Positions 1 through 6,132 of a DNA stretch of 11,649 nt are shown here, one piece after another. The notes beneath the pieces are model-generated. The model was given only the letters and a program-made list of their open reading frames with translations. It searched no databases and was not told the origin of the DNA. The number at the start of each line of letters is the position of its first letter. Within the stretch, counting starts at the first letter, position 1. This stretch comes from CAYPOY01 sp964412395. Its GTDB lineage: Bacteria; Chloroflexota; Anaerolineae; B4-G1. The stretch spans positions 1 to 11,649 of the forward strand of contig CAYPOY010000145.1 of the NCBI GenBank assembly GCA_964412395.1, in the 5' to 3' direction. Both the position numbers and the translations under genes were made by a program.

Positions 1-250
1 GCTCGGGGGTGACCTCCTCCCGGCGGATGCAGCGCACGTCCCCGTACTGCTCAATCGTGATGTAGGGATGGTCGCGCAGCGCGTCCAGTTCTCCGTAGTG
101 CTGGCCCTTCATAAATTGGCCGATGTAGGTGCGCATGCCATGGCCAGAGGCCCGCAGCGCCAGGCCCAGGGCAGCGGTGGTCTTGCCCTTGCCGTCTCCC
201 GTGTAGACCTGCACGTAGCCCCTTGGGAGGGGAGTATTTCTACTATTCAT
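1..250 (-). CDS. cobO: Cob(I)yrinic acid a,c-diamide adenosyltransferase (CobO/BtuR type), N-terminal part, cut by window edge
   Basis: Only the first 83 codons are present; the frame stays open to the left edge. The protein starts MNSRNTPLPRGYVQVYTGDG and continues KGKTTAALGLALRASGHG, so the P-loop GDGKGKTT lies at about residues 18-25. That is followed by the family's TYIGQFMKG segment. In this family the P-loop binds ATP, and the enzyme transfers the 5'-deoxyadenosyl group to the cobalt of a corrinoid, making coenzyme B12, in the cytoplasm. The ATG at 250 is preferred because GGAG sits 6 nt upstream; an in-frame ATG at 262 would put that motif inside the gene. The start is only 33 nt from the end of the broken gene on the same strand. 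I saw no cobalamin riboswitch upstream. The family call is firm; whether the substrate is de novo or salvaged corrinoid cannot be told. Confidence 0.88.
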   Translation of the reverse strand, partial: MNSRNTPLPRGYVQVYTGDGKGKTTAALGLALRASGHGMRTYIGQFMKGQHYGELDALRDHPYITIEQYGDVRCIRREEVTPE

Positions 251-282
251 GGGATTCTCCATGTTTGGCAAACAGTCGCCAT

Positions 283-807
283 TCAATCGCTTCTCATTAC
301 GAGGGGCAGGTTAATGTAGTTACCTGACACGTACTCACAACAAGCATCTCCTGCCCTGGTGGGCTCGGGCTCTGTGTTGCCCGCCAGGTCTGTCGCCCGC
401 GTGGTAAAGCAGTACGTGCCGTTGCCGCCCGGGACAAAGTGGAACGTGCCGCTGTTGCCACTCTGAGGCGGCAGGCCGCTGTCTGCCCAGGTTCCATCTA
501 TGCCGAACTTGTACCACAGCGCGACGGATGACACGCCACTCAACGTGTCGGTGGCCACCCAGGTCACAGTGATGGGACTGTTGCTGGCTGACGTGGGAGC
601 ATTGGCAACCGATGCCGGTGACGTCAAGTCTATTCTGACCGTTGCTGTTTGTACGGTGTCAGTATTCCCCGCTACGTCCACGCTATAGTAGCCCACCGTC
701 GTCGTCCCTTGCGTCGTGACGGTGATGGGCAAAGTGTAGCTCTGCCAGTTGCCGCTGTTCACCCGGTAGGCGGTGTGGCCCACACCGGAAGCATTGTCTT
801 CCGCCCA
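283..807 (-). pseudogene. 3' remnant of a secreted Ig-like/OmpL47-type repeat protein with a YINLPLVMR tail
   Basis: The frame gives about 174 residues beginning WAEDNASGVGHTAYRVNSG, typical of the Ig-like 'DNASGV..TEYRVNGG.W' domains of bacterial surface proteins. A second beta domain ends FTTRATDLAGNTEPEP, and the last residues are YINLPLVMRSD. The frame is closed upstream by TGA at 808-810, in the middle of what should be a domain. The first possible start is GTG at 783, inside the DNASGV motif and without a ribosome binding site. There is also no signal peptide. I therefore read it as the C-terminal stump of a larger exported protein whose 5' part was lost. The tail matches the one duplicated in the C25-like protease at the other end of the window. 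A real short protein from the GTG is possible but unlikely. Confidence 0.7.
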
Positions 808-831
808 TCAACCTGAGCAGTTACGGAAACT

Positions 832-859
832 TTTACTCAAATACCGTGTTACATAGAAT
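832..859 (+). promoter_or_regulatory. Possible sigma70-type promoter for the alpha-oxoamine synthase
   Basis: TTTACT (832-837) and TAGAAT (854-859) are separated by 16 nt. Transcription would start about 30 nt before the ATG at 900. The boxes are moderate matches only. The position argues against the upstream GTG at 846 as start codon, because that codon lies inside the promoter. Confidence 0.4.
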
Positions 860-899
860 AGAGCAACTCGCGACGCACGGAATCAAGGAGAGTGTCCCT

Positions 900-2081
900 A
901 TGGATCTATTTGAGAAATGTCGGCAGTACACGGCGGCCAGGGAAGTTCAGGCGGCCGGTCTCTATCCCTACTTCATCCCCCTCACCGACAGCGAGGGCAC
1001 CCAGGTCACCGTCGGCGATCACCGCCTGATTATGATCGGTTCCAACAACTACCTGGGTCTGACCATGCACCCCAAGGTGCGCCAGGCCGCCATCGAGGCG
1101 ACGCGACGCTACGGCACCAGTTGTACCGGCTCCCGCTTCCTCAACGGCACGTTGGAGCTGCATCTGGAGCTGGAGCGACGGCTGGCCGAGTTTTTAGGCA
1201 CGGAGGCAGCGTTGGTCTTCTCCACTGGCTACCAGACCAACGTAGGCACCCTCTCCGCGCTGGTGGGCCGGGGCGACTTCGTCATCACCGATAAGGATGA
1301 TCACGCCAGCATCGTGGACGGCTGCCGCCTGGCCCTCGGTAAGATGCGCCGCTTTCGCCACAACGACATGGCCCACCTGGAACGCGCCCTGGCTGGCCTG
1401 CCAAAGGACGTGGGTAAGCTGGTAGTCGTGGACGGCGTCTTCAGTATGGGCGGCGACATCGCCCCGCTGCCGGAGATCGTGCCGCTGTGCCATAAGTACG
1501 GAGCGCGGTTGATGGTGGACGATGCCCATTCCATCGGTGTGCTGGGCGGGGGACGTGGCACGGCGGCCCACTTTGGCATCGCCGATCAGGTGGACCTGGC
1601 GATGGGCACTTTCAGCAAGTCTTTTGCCAGCCTGGGCGGGTTCATCGCCGGCGCCGCGGACGTAATTCACTACATCCAACATAACGCCCGCTCGTTGATT
1701 TTCAGCGCGAGTATGCCACCAGCCAACGTGGCGGCCGCGCTGGCCGCGCTGGAGGTGATGCAAGAGGAGCCAGAACGGATCGCGCGGGTCAATCAGATCG
1801 GTGAGCGCATGCGGGCTGGATTCCGCCAGTTGGGCTTTAACGTGGGGGCCAGTGAGACCCCTATCATCCCAGTCATCATCGGCGACGACACGCGTACCTT
1901 CATAGCATGGAAGGCGCTCTACGAGGCAGGTGTCTACACCAACCCGGTCGTCTCACCGGCTGTGCCGCCAGAGTCGGCGTTGCTGCGCACCAGTTACATG
2001 GCGACCCACACCGACGAGCAACTCGACCGTGTGGTGGCGACCTTCGCCCAGGTGGGTCGGGCGCTGGGGCTCATTGGGTAG
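900..2081 (+). CDS. PLP-dependent alpha-oxoamine synthase, serine palmitoyltransferase/KBL-like
   Basis: This 393-residue enzyme belongs to the fold-type I family that condenses an amino acid with an acyl-CoA and releases CO2 (serine palmitoyltransferase, 2-amino-3-ketobutyrate CoA ligase, AONS, ALA synthase). Visible family residues are His135 in DDHASIVDG, which stacks on the cofactor, Asp207 and His210 in VDDAHSIG, and Lys240 in GTFSKSFASLGG, the PLP Schiff-base lysine. The length is normal. The N-terminal segment GLYPYF...GSNNYLGLTMHPKV and the central KMRRFRHNDMAHLE resemble bacterial serine palmitoyltransferase-like proteins more than BioF, and no biotin gene is nearby. I therefore suspect a long-chain or 3-ketosphinganine-type product, but substrate cannot be read from sequence. 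The ATG at 900 has GGAG 9 nt upstream; an in-frame GTG at 846 overlaps the putative promoter. It appears to stand alone. Confidence 0.87.
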   Translation: MDLFEKCRQYTAAREVQAAGLYPYFIPLTDSEGTQVTVGDHRLIMIGSNNYLGLTMHPKVRQAAIEATRRYGTSCTGSRFLNGTLELHLELERRLAEFLGTEAALVFSTGYQTNVGTLSALVGRGDFVITDKDDHASIVDGCRLALGKMRRFRHNDMAHLERALAGLPKDVGKLVVVDGVFSMGGDIAPLPEIVPLCHKYGARLMVDDAHSIGVLGGGRGTAAHFGIADQVDLAMGTFSKSFASLGGFIAGAADVIHYIQHNARSLIFSASMPPANVAAALAALEVMQEEPERIARVNQIGERMRAGFRQLGFNVGASETPIIPVIIGDDTRTFIAWKALYEAGVYTNPVVSPAVPPESALLRTSYMATHTDEQLDRVVATFAQVGRALGLIG

Positions 2082-2100
2082 CGGGCGTGCGGCTGGTGCC

Positions 2101-2129
2101 TTGACGGTGAGGCTAAACGGCGGTACAAT
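2101..2129 (+). promoter_or_regulatory. Sigma70-type promoter for the FmdB-family gene
   Basis: TTGACG (2101-2106) and TACAAT (2124-2129) are separated by exactly 17 nt. Transcription would start near 2136, leaving a leader of about 35 nt with a GAGGTGGAGG ribosome binding region. The promoter lies just after the stop of the oxoamine synthase, so the small gene is probably transcribed on its own. Confidence 0.75.
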
Positions 2130-2170
2130 AGGCCTGCAAGGCTGAGAAAGCAGAAGATGAGGTGGAGGCT

Positions 2171-2404
2171 ATGCCGCTATACGAGTATAAATGTTCCGAC
2201 TGCGAGACATGCTTCGATGTGCTGCGGGCGATGGTGGACGCCGACGCGCCCATCGCCTGCCCGAAGTGTGGCAGCGAGAACACACACCGTATGATCTCAC
2301 TTTTCTCGGCCATCGGAGGCGAAGGAGTGATCGCGGGGGCGGGGGCGTCTTGCGGTTCTTGCACACCCTCAGCCTCGTGCGCGACCTGCAGTCTCAAGCC
2401 GTAG
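2171..2404 (+). CDS. FmdB-family putative regulatory zinc-ribbon protein
   Basis: A 77-residue protein starting MPLYEYKCSDC, the hallmark of the FmdB/CxxC_CxxC_SSSS family. Two CxxC knuckles, C8/C11 and C30/C33 (CPKCG), should bind one zinc ion. The rest is a Gly/Ser/Cys-rich tail with four further cysteines (C61, C64, C70, C73), as in many members. The family is very common, but its role is not established beyond the name given to the Methylophilus formamidase regulator. The ATG at 2171 fits the conserved MPLYEY start. An in-frame GTG at 2162 would overlap the purine-rich ribosome binding region. It has its own promoter at 2101-2129 and a hairpin terminator at 2434-2464, so it looks monocistronic. 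Confidence 0.88.
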   Translation: MPLYEYKCSDCETCFDVLRAMVDADAPIACPKCGSENTHRMISLFSAIGGEGVIAGAGASCGSCTPSASCATCSLKP

Positions 2405-2433
2405 CACCAGGCCAGACGGGCACAAAGTATCAA

Positions 2434-2464
2434 GCCGCTGCCGGTAAAGGCGGCGGCCTTTTCG
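2434..2464 (+). terminator. Rho-independent terminator after the FmdB-family gene
   Basis: GCCGCTGCC (2434-2442) pairs with GGCGGCGGC (2449-2457) through nine base pairs including one G-T wobble, around a 6-nt loop. The stem is followed by CTTTTCG. It lies between the end of this gene and the end of the convergent gene at 2481. Confidence 0.7.
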
Positions 2465-2480
2465 TTGCGCGGCACCCGCA

Positions 2481-3203
2481 TTAGTCGCTCTCCCATTCGC
2501 GGATGGCATCGTGGATGAGCGCCCGCACCTCGGGGTCGGGGACGTCGTCTATTGCAGCGAAGGTCTGCAGACCCATGTGGATGCGGAGGCCCCCATCTTC
2601 GCCAGTGGTCAGGCGGATGTTGTGCTTGACCAGGTCCGGCCGCTCCCCCAGCCGCTGCTGCACCAGGTCGTTGATCTGGTCTGCCGGGGTCAGCAGCGGC
2701 TTCAGCGGGAGAGGTGACGCGTGCGGCCTCAGCCGACCAAGCGACCCGGACGGCTCGTCCAGGGGAAACAAGTCACTCTGGCGCAGTTTCTCCAGGAAAG
2801 CTTCCTCATCCACGCTGGACTTCCCGGGAGCGGGCTGGGGCGACTCCTGTCGTAGTGTGGGTAGCCAGCCTTCGGCAAACGCCAGCACGGTCTTGAGGGC
2901 TTCGATCGTCTCGCGTCCCACCTGTGGATCTCTGACCTCCCGCAGATAATGGCAACGCCGGCCCTGTACAAAGACGACCAGCTTGCCCTTTTCCGTACGC
3001 GAGACGCGCAGCAGTTCTTGTTTGCCTGCCGGCACAGGAGTCTCCGGCTCTGCTGGTACCACAGCGGTCGGAGGCCGTTCATGCCCTATTAAAGCTCCTT
3101 TGCCTCCGCCGCTGATGTAGCCAATGAGCCAAACGAGCAACCCCCCGGCGATGGCAGAGGCAACCAGGGCAGGAATAAGGTAAGCAAGAGGTAACACACC
3201 CAT
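2481..3203 (-). CDS. Membrane-anchored protein of unknown function
   Basis: A 240-residue protein with one hydrophobic segment at about residues 3-30 (MGVLPLAYLIPALVASAIAG, then GLLVWLIGYI). A Pro-rich linker follows at 41-60, a small soluble region at 62-118 contains KGKLVVFVQGRRCHYLREV, and a second linker comes next. The C-terminal domain, about residues 133-240, contains INDLVQQRLGERPDL and IHMGLQTFAAIDDVPDPEVR and ends in REWESD. I recognise the C-terminal style from uncharacterised Chloroflexota proteins but know no function for it. It is probably anchored with the soluble part in the cytoplasm. The ATG at 3203 has GAGG about 7 nt upstream and starts just before the membrane segment. 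Upstream in-frame starts at 3233 and 3275 would add an unlikely N-terminal extension. No obvious promoter is visible. Confidence 0.75.
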   Translation of the reverse strand: MGVLPLAYLIPALVASAIAGGLLVWLIGYISGGGKGALIGHERPPTAVVPAEPETPVPAGKQELLRVSRTEKGKLVVFVQGRRCHYLREVRDPQVGRETIEALKTVLAFAEGWLPTLRQESPQPAPGKSSVDEEAFLEKLRQSDLFPLDEPSGSLGRLRPHASPLPLKPLLTPADQINDLVQQRLGERPDLVKHNIRLTTGEDGGLRIHMGLQTFAAIDDVPDPEVRALIHDAIREWESD

Positions 3204-3385
3204 CGGTAGCCTCGTTTGTGATGCGAGACACATTAGGGCAAAAGGCGCATAACCCTGCTCTTCGCCCCCGCCCACGAGGGCGTCCCAGGCGAGAGTCGCC
3301 TTGCAAGCCCGCCCCAGGGACGAGGGCTACGAGCTTTCGAGAGGCAGGGTGCTACTTTTACCACAGCGCTGAAAAACTGTACGTG

Positions 3386-3407
3386 GGGCAGGCTTTCTAG
3401 CCTGTCC
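3386..3407. repeat. Short palindrome, CAGGCT/AGCCTG core
   Basis: CAGGCT (3389-3394) and AGCCTG (3399-3404) pair around TTCT. The stem extends outward by one G-T wobble and two G-C pairs. No T-run follows, so it is more likely a dispersed intergenic palindrome than a terminator. Confidence 0.6.
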
Positions 3408-3412
3408 GAGCT

Positions 3413-3441
3413 GGTAGGGGCGGGGTAACCCCGCCCCTACC
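3413..3441. repeat. Perfect 14-bp inverted repeat headed GTAGGGGC
   Basis: GGTAGGGGCGGGGT (3413-3426) and ACCCCGCCCCTACC (3428-3441) are perfect inverted copies around one base. No T-run follows. Two other palindromes in the window also begin GTAGGGGC (9902 and 11564), which suggests one element family. Confidence 0.8.
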
Positions 3442-3527
3442 TGGGGTTCCTCAACCGAAATGAAACACATCCTAATGATACCACAAATGGCGCGATATGT
3501 CTAGGAAGCGTGGGAAACAGATGGCTG

Positions 3528-4319
3528 TCAATGCATCGCCCGCCGCACCAACTCCACAAAATCCGGCTTGAGGCTGGCCCCGCCCACTAACGCGCCGTCC
3601 ACTTCCGGCATTGCCATAAAGGCGGCGATGTTCTCCACGTTGACGCTGCCTCCGTACTGCACCCGCACAGCCTGGGCGGTGGCCTCGCCGAACATCTCCG
3701 CGATGGCCCCTCGGATGGTGAGTCCAATAACACGGTTCGCATCCACCGGGGTCGCCGCTCTTCCAGTGCCGATGGCCCACAGGGGCTCGTAGGCGATCAC
3801 ACACCGCTTGGCCTGTCTCGCCGTCAGGCCCGCCAGAGCCGCCCGCACCTGGGTGCCGATGAATTCGTCAGTCTGACCGGCCTCATTCTGTGCCAGGTCC
3901 TCTCCCACGCAGATAATGGGAATGAGGCCGTGAGCCAGCGCCGCGTGGACCTTGCGGTTGACGGCCGCATCACTCTCAACGCCGCCCCCTGCAGTTTGAT
4001 CCGGGAAGGCTACACGCCCGGTGCGGCGCTCCGAGTGGCCCAGGATGACGTATTGGCACAACCCCGCCAGCATAGCCGGGGAGATCTCGCCGGTGTACGC
4101 GCCCTGATCCTGCCAATGCATCGTCTGTGCGCCCAGGCCGATGTGCGTGGGGCGCAGCACCTCGGCCACAGCCGGCAGCACGGTGAAGGGTGGACACAAC
4201 ACCCGCTCCACCTCCTCGATCCCGTTCAGTCGATGCCGGATACGCCGCACGAAGGTCAGCGCCTCGTCAACGCGACCCAGGTGCATCTTCCAATTGCCAG
4301 CGATGATGGGGCGGCGCAT
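3528..4319 (-). CDS. tpiA: Triosephosphate isomerase with an extra loop next to the catalytic histidine
   Basis: A 263-residue TIM-barrel enzyme that interconverts dihydroxyacetone phosphate and glyceraldehyde 3-phosphate in glycolysis and gluconeogenesis. The catalytic set is complete: Asn9 and Lys11 in GNWKM, His95 and Glu97 in LGHSERR, and Glu178 in AYEPLWAIGTG, which also forms the flexible loop 6. The phosphate-binding glycines are QYGGSV (221-226) and LVGGASL (245-250). The usual stretch of about eight residues after GHSERR (as in QYFGETDE) is replaced by about 19 residues, TGRVAFPDQTAGGGVESDA, before AVNRKV. This is a net gain of roughly 11 residues beside the active site. The ATG at 4319 follows the upstream gene's stop by 7 nt, and its AGAGGTGA ribosome binding site overlaps that stop, so the two genes are an operon. 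Confidence 0.95.
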   Translation of the reverse strand: MRRPIIAGNWKMHLGRVDEALTFVRRIRHRLNGIEEVERVLCPPFTVLPAVAEVLRPTHIGLGAQTMHWQDQGAYTGEISPAMLAGLCQYVILGHSERRTGRVAFPDQTAGGGVESDAAVNRKVHAALAHGLIPIICVGEDLAQNEAGQTDEFIGTQVRAALAGLTARQAKRCVIAYEPLWAIGTGRAATPVDANRVIGLTIRGAIAEMFGEATAQAVRVQYGGSVNVENIAAFMAMPEVDGALVGGASLKPDFVELVRRAMH

Positions 4320-4326
4320 CCCTGGT

Positions 4327-5196
4327 TCACCTCTTGTTCATCAAGGTCCGCAATGCGTCGGCCGTTGCCTTGGCCCGGTGGCGGAGCATGCCCAGCGGTA
4401 TGCTGGCACGCAGGGCTGCCGACAGAATGATGTCCTCAGTGACGGCTAGCGAGTAGAACATGTACTCGCTGCCCTCGACACTCTGTTCAAAGCGTAGTTG
4501 CTCTCGGCCCAGGATTTGCGCCACGCGAGCCGAGGTACGCCAACTTTCGGCGACGGCCTGCGCCAGTCCGTTCGCCTCCTCAGCCGAAAGTCGGCCAGCA
4601 TGGGCGATCAACCCTCCCCCGCAGGTCAGGATTACCGCTTCTGCGTTAATTTCCTGAGCCAGTGCGGTCATCACCTGGACGCTCTCTGGCATGCGCTCCT
4701 CTGAAATGCACTCGCGCACTGCGGCCAGCCGTTCGGCGCCGCTCACGACAGGCTGGGCGGAGACCGTCTCTGGCTCTACAGCCTCAGCGATGCCCGGAGT
4801 CTCGGCAGTGACTGGGCCTCCACCCACGGGCCGCGCCAGCGCATCGGCGATGCGTCCCGGCAGTTCGGGGAAGAAGAAGGGCTTGGGTAGAATCCCCTGC
4901 ACATCCAGGTCGGTCAGTTCAGGCGGGAGTTCTTCGCCCATAAGCGGGATCAGCATCAATCGCAAGTCGGCCTGCTGCTGCCGCAACGCACGGGCAAGCG
5001 TGGCCCCATCTGGGTCGGTCAGGCCCATGTCCACGATGACCAGATCGAAATCGGCAGTAGCCAGTGCCTGCAGTGCTTCATCTCCACTGGTCGTCACGGT
5101 GACGTGATACTCACCGCTTCGCTCCAGGCTTTCCTGAAGTATAGTAGCGAAGGCTACATCGCTATCTACGATTAAGACAGAATGTTCATTGCTCAT
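4327..5196 (-). CDS. Receiver domain fused to a roadblock/LC7-like domain
   Basis: A 289-residue cytoplasmic protein. Residues 4-122 form a CheY-like receiver with acidic Asp11 and Asp13, phosphoacceptor Asp56 (VIVDMGL) and Lys105 (LPKP). The usual Thr/Ser at the end of beta-4 seems to be missing: LMLIPLMG has Ile-Pro there. A Pro/Glu-rich linker runs from about 123 to 155. Residues 170-289 resemble a roadblock/LC7 domain: AEAVILTCGGGLIAHAGRLS, then SEYMFYSLAVTEDIILSAAL and a C-terminal helix. Roadblock proteins such as MglB bind small Ras-like GTPases; no GTPase gene is in the window. There is no DNA-binding domain, so output is probably by protein contact. GGAG lies 6 nt before the ATG, and a strong promoter lies at 5248-5276. 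It is the first gene of an operon with tpiA. Confidence 0.8.
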   Translation of the reverse strand: MSNEHSVLIVDSDVAFATILQESLERSGEYHVTVTTSGDEALQALATADFDLVIVDMGLTDPDGATLARALRQQQADLRLMLIPLMGEELPPELTDLDVQGILPKPFFFPELPGRIADALARPVGGGPVTAETPGIAEAVEPETVSAQPVVSGAERLAAVRECISEERMPESVQVMTALAQEINAEAVILTCGGGLIAHAGRLSAEEANGLAQAVAESWRTSARVAQILGREQLRFEQSVEGSEYMFYSLAVTEDIILSAALRASIPLGMLRHRAKATADALRTLMNKR

Positions 5197-5247
5197 GGCT
5201 CGCTCCGTAACCGAGGGCTTGAGATTTGGGATTTGAAATCTGCCCCC

Positions 5248-5276
5248 ATTCTACAGGGGAGGCGAGGAAAAGTCAA
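5248..5276 (-). promoter_or_regulatory. Strong sigma70-type promoter of the receiver/roadblock-tpiA operon
   Basis: Read on the minus strand, TTGACT (5276-5271) and TAGAAT (5253-5248) are separated by exactly 17 nt. Transcription would start near 5241, about 45 nt before the ATG at 5196. The leader contains the small inverted repeat GATTTCAAATC (5240-5230). Confidence 0.8.
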
Positions 5277-5330
5277 CATCCACAAGCATAATGCGTAAGA
5301 ACGCGATCAAGCCTTACGCCTGGGTTCAGT

Positions 5331-5359
5331 TTGCCTCCCTTCCAGACATGTACTATAAT
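5331..5359 (+). promoter_or_regulatory. Sigma70-type promoter of signal peptidase I
   Basis: TTGCCT (5331-5336) and a perfect TATAAT (5354-5359) are separated by 17 nt. Transcription would start near 5366, downstream of the ATG codons at 5291 and 5348, so neither can be used from this promoter. Confidence 0.75.
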
Positions 5360-5380
5360 GCAAATACCACATCTAAGAGT

Positions 5381-5395
5381 GGAGGGAGAACATTG
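5381..5395 (+). promoter_or_regulatory. Ribosome binding site that fixes a TTG start for signal peptidase I
   Basis: GGAGGGAG (5381-5388) is an almost ideal Shine-Dalgarno sequence. The GGAGG core is 7 nt before the TTG at 5393, which is in frame with signal peptidase I and downstream of its promoter. Confidence 0.7.
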
Positions 5396-6040
5396 GGGGA
5401 ACTCCAACCCGAAGAAGCACAGATTGAGCACTTTCCTGCGACGGACTCGGAACACCGTCGTCCCACGGACGGCGAACGGGTCTCGCTCGCTCGTGCTTTT
5501 GGTGCCCGTTCACTGCTGCATGAAGCCCTGGAGACAATTCTGTTAACTCTCATCATCTTCTTGGTCCTCAACACAGCCACGGGGCGCTTTCAGGTGCGTG
5601 GCTCTAGCATGGAACCGACGTTGCATGATGGGCAGTATCTGGTGATTAGCAAACTGATCTACTGGGTTCATCCGCCGCAGCGGGGAGACATCATTGTCTT
5701 CCACCCACCCAATAATCCCGCCGAAGATTATATCAAGCGTGTTGTAGGTCTAGCAGGCGAGCAGATAGAGATTCAGGCCGGGGCGGTCTGGGTGGATGCT
5801 GTCCCCGTCGAGGAGCCCTACGTCACCAACCCTGGATCTTACTCTGGCGCGTGGAGCCTGCATGAAGGGGAACTCTTCGTTTTGGGAGATAATCGCCGTA
5901 ACTCTAGCGATTCCCACACCTGGGGGGTACTTCCCCAGGAGAATATCGTTGGAAAAGCGTGGCTCTGCTATTGGCCGCCGGAGGAGTGGAGTCTGGTGGC
6001 ACACCACATTTTCCCACAGCCTGCCGATCAGGGGGATTAG
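5393..6040 (+). CDS. lepB: Signal peptidase I
   Basis: A 215-residue membrane protease of the S26 family that cuts signal peptides from exported proteins at the outer face of the cytoplasmic membrane. A charged N-terminal tail is followed by one membrane helix at about residues 44-61 (ALETILLTLIIFLVLN). The catalytic Ser72 lies in RGSSMEPTL and the general-base Lys115 in YIKRVVGLAG. The later conserved boxes are LGDNRRNSSDSHTWG (164-178) and IVGKAW (185-190). The frame is open from an ATG at 5291, but that start lies upstream of the promoter. I chose TTG 5393 because of the ideal ribosome binding site. Likely substrates in this window are exported proteins such as the C25-like protease; the metalloprotease looks like a lipoprotein, which uses a different peptidase. 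Confidence 0.93.
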   Translation: MGELQPEEAQIEHFPATDSEHRRPTDGERVSLARAFGARSLLHEALETILLTLIIFLVLNTATGRFQVRGSSMEPTLHDGQYLVISKLIYWVHPPQRGDIIVFHPPNNPAEDYIKRVVGLAGEQIEIQAGAVWVDAVPVEEPYVTNPGSYSGAWSLHEGELFVLGDNRRNSSDSHTWGVLPQENIVGKAWLCYWPPEEWSLVAHHIFPQPADQGD

Positions 6041-6058
6041 CTTATCAACAGACCCAAC

Positions 6059-6117
6059 GTTGGGCGAAGGTCTCCGACGTTGGGCGAAGAGTTGGGCGAA
6101 GGTCTCCGACCGAGCCC
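6059..6117 (+). repeat. GTTGGGCGAAGG-family repeat, locus A (three partial/full units)
   Basis: The units are GTTGGGCGAAGG plus TCTCCGAC (6059-6078), a variant 12-mer ending GAAGA (6079-6090), and a full unit with TCTCCGACCGAGCCC (6091-6117). The cluster lies between the signal peptidase stop at 6040 and the next start at 6133. It does not reach the ribosome binding site of the next gene. One frame is open through it. Confidence 0.9.
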
Positions 6118-6132
6118 CAAAGGAGCTTTGAA

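Larger units (their letters stand above)
3204..3527. other. Intergenic gap with palindromes and no recognisable gene
   Basis: This stretch lies upstream of the membrane protein and downstream of triosephosphate isomerase, both on the minus strand. Short open frames exist but have no ribosome binding site or recognisable protein features. The content I can name is the pair of palindromes at 3386-3441. No T-run terminator follows the isomerase stop at 3528. Confidence 0.6.

Noticed and set aside
250..450. Cobalamin riboswitch upstream of the adenosyltransferase
   Set aside because: The upstream DNA is coding sequence of the Ig-like remnant, and I saw no B12-box-like motif.
846..899. Longer oxoamine synthase start at GTG 846
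   Set aside because: It has no ribosome binding site and overlaps the putative promoter; ATG 900 has GGAG at suitable spacing and matches the family's length.
1194..1763. Long antisense open frame within the oxoamine synthase gene
   Set aside because: It is a GC-rich shadow of a strongly conserved enzyme gene and has no recognisable features.
3413..3441. Terminator of triosephosphate isomerase or of a plus-strand gene
   Set aside because: The palindrome is strong but has no T-run on either strand and is about 90 nt from the stop; kept as a repeat only.
5959..6132. Upstream extension of the gene at 6133
   Set aside because: The frame runs through signal peptidase coding DNA and the repeat only because the repeat lacks stops; the ribosome binding site points to 6133.
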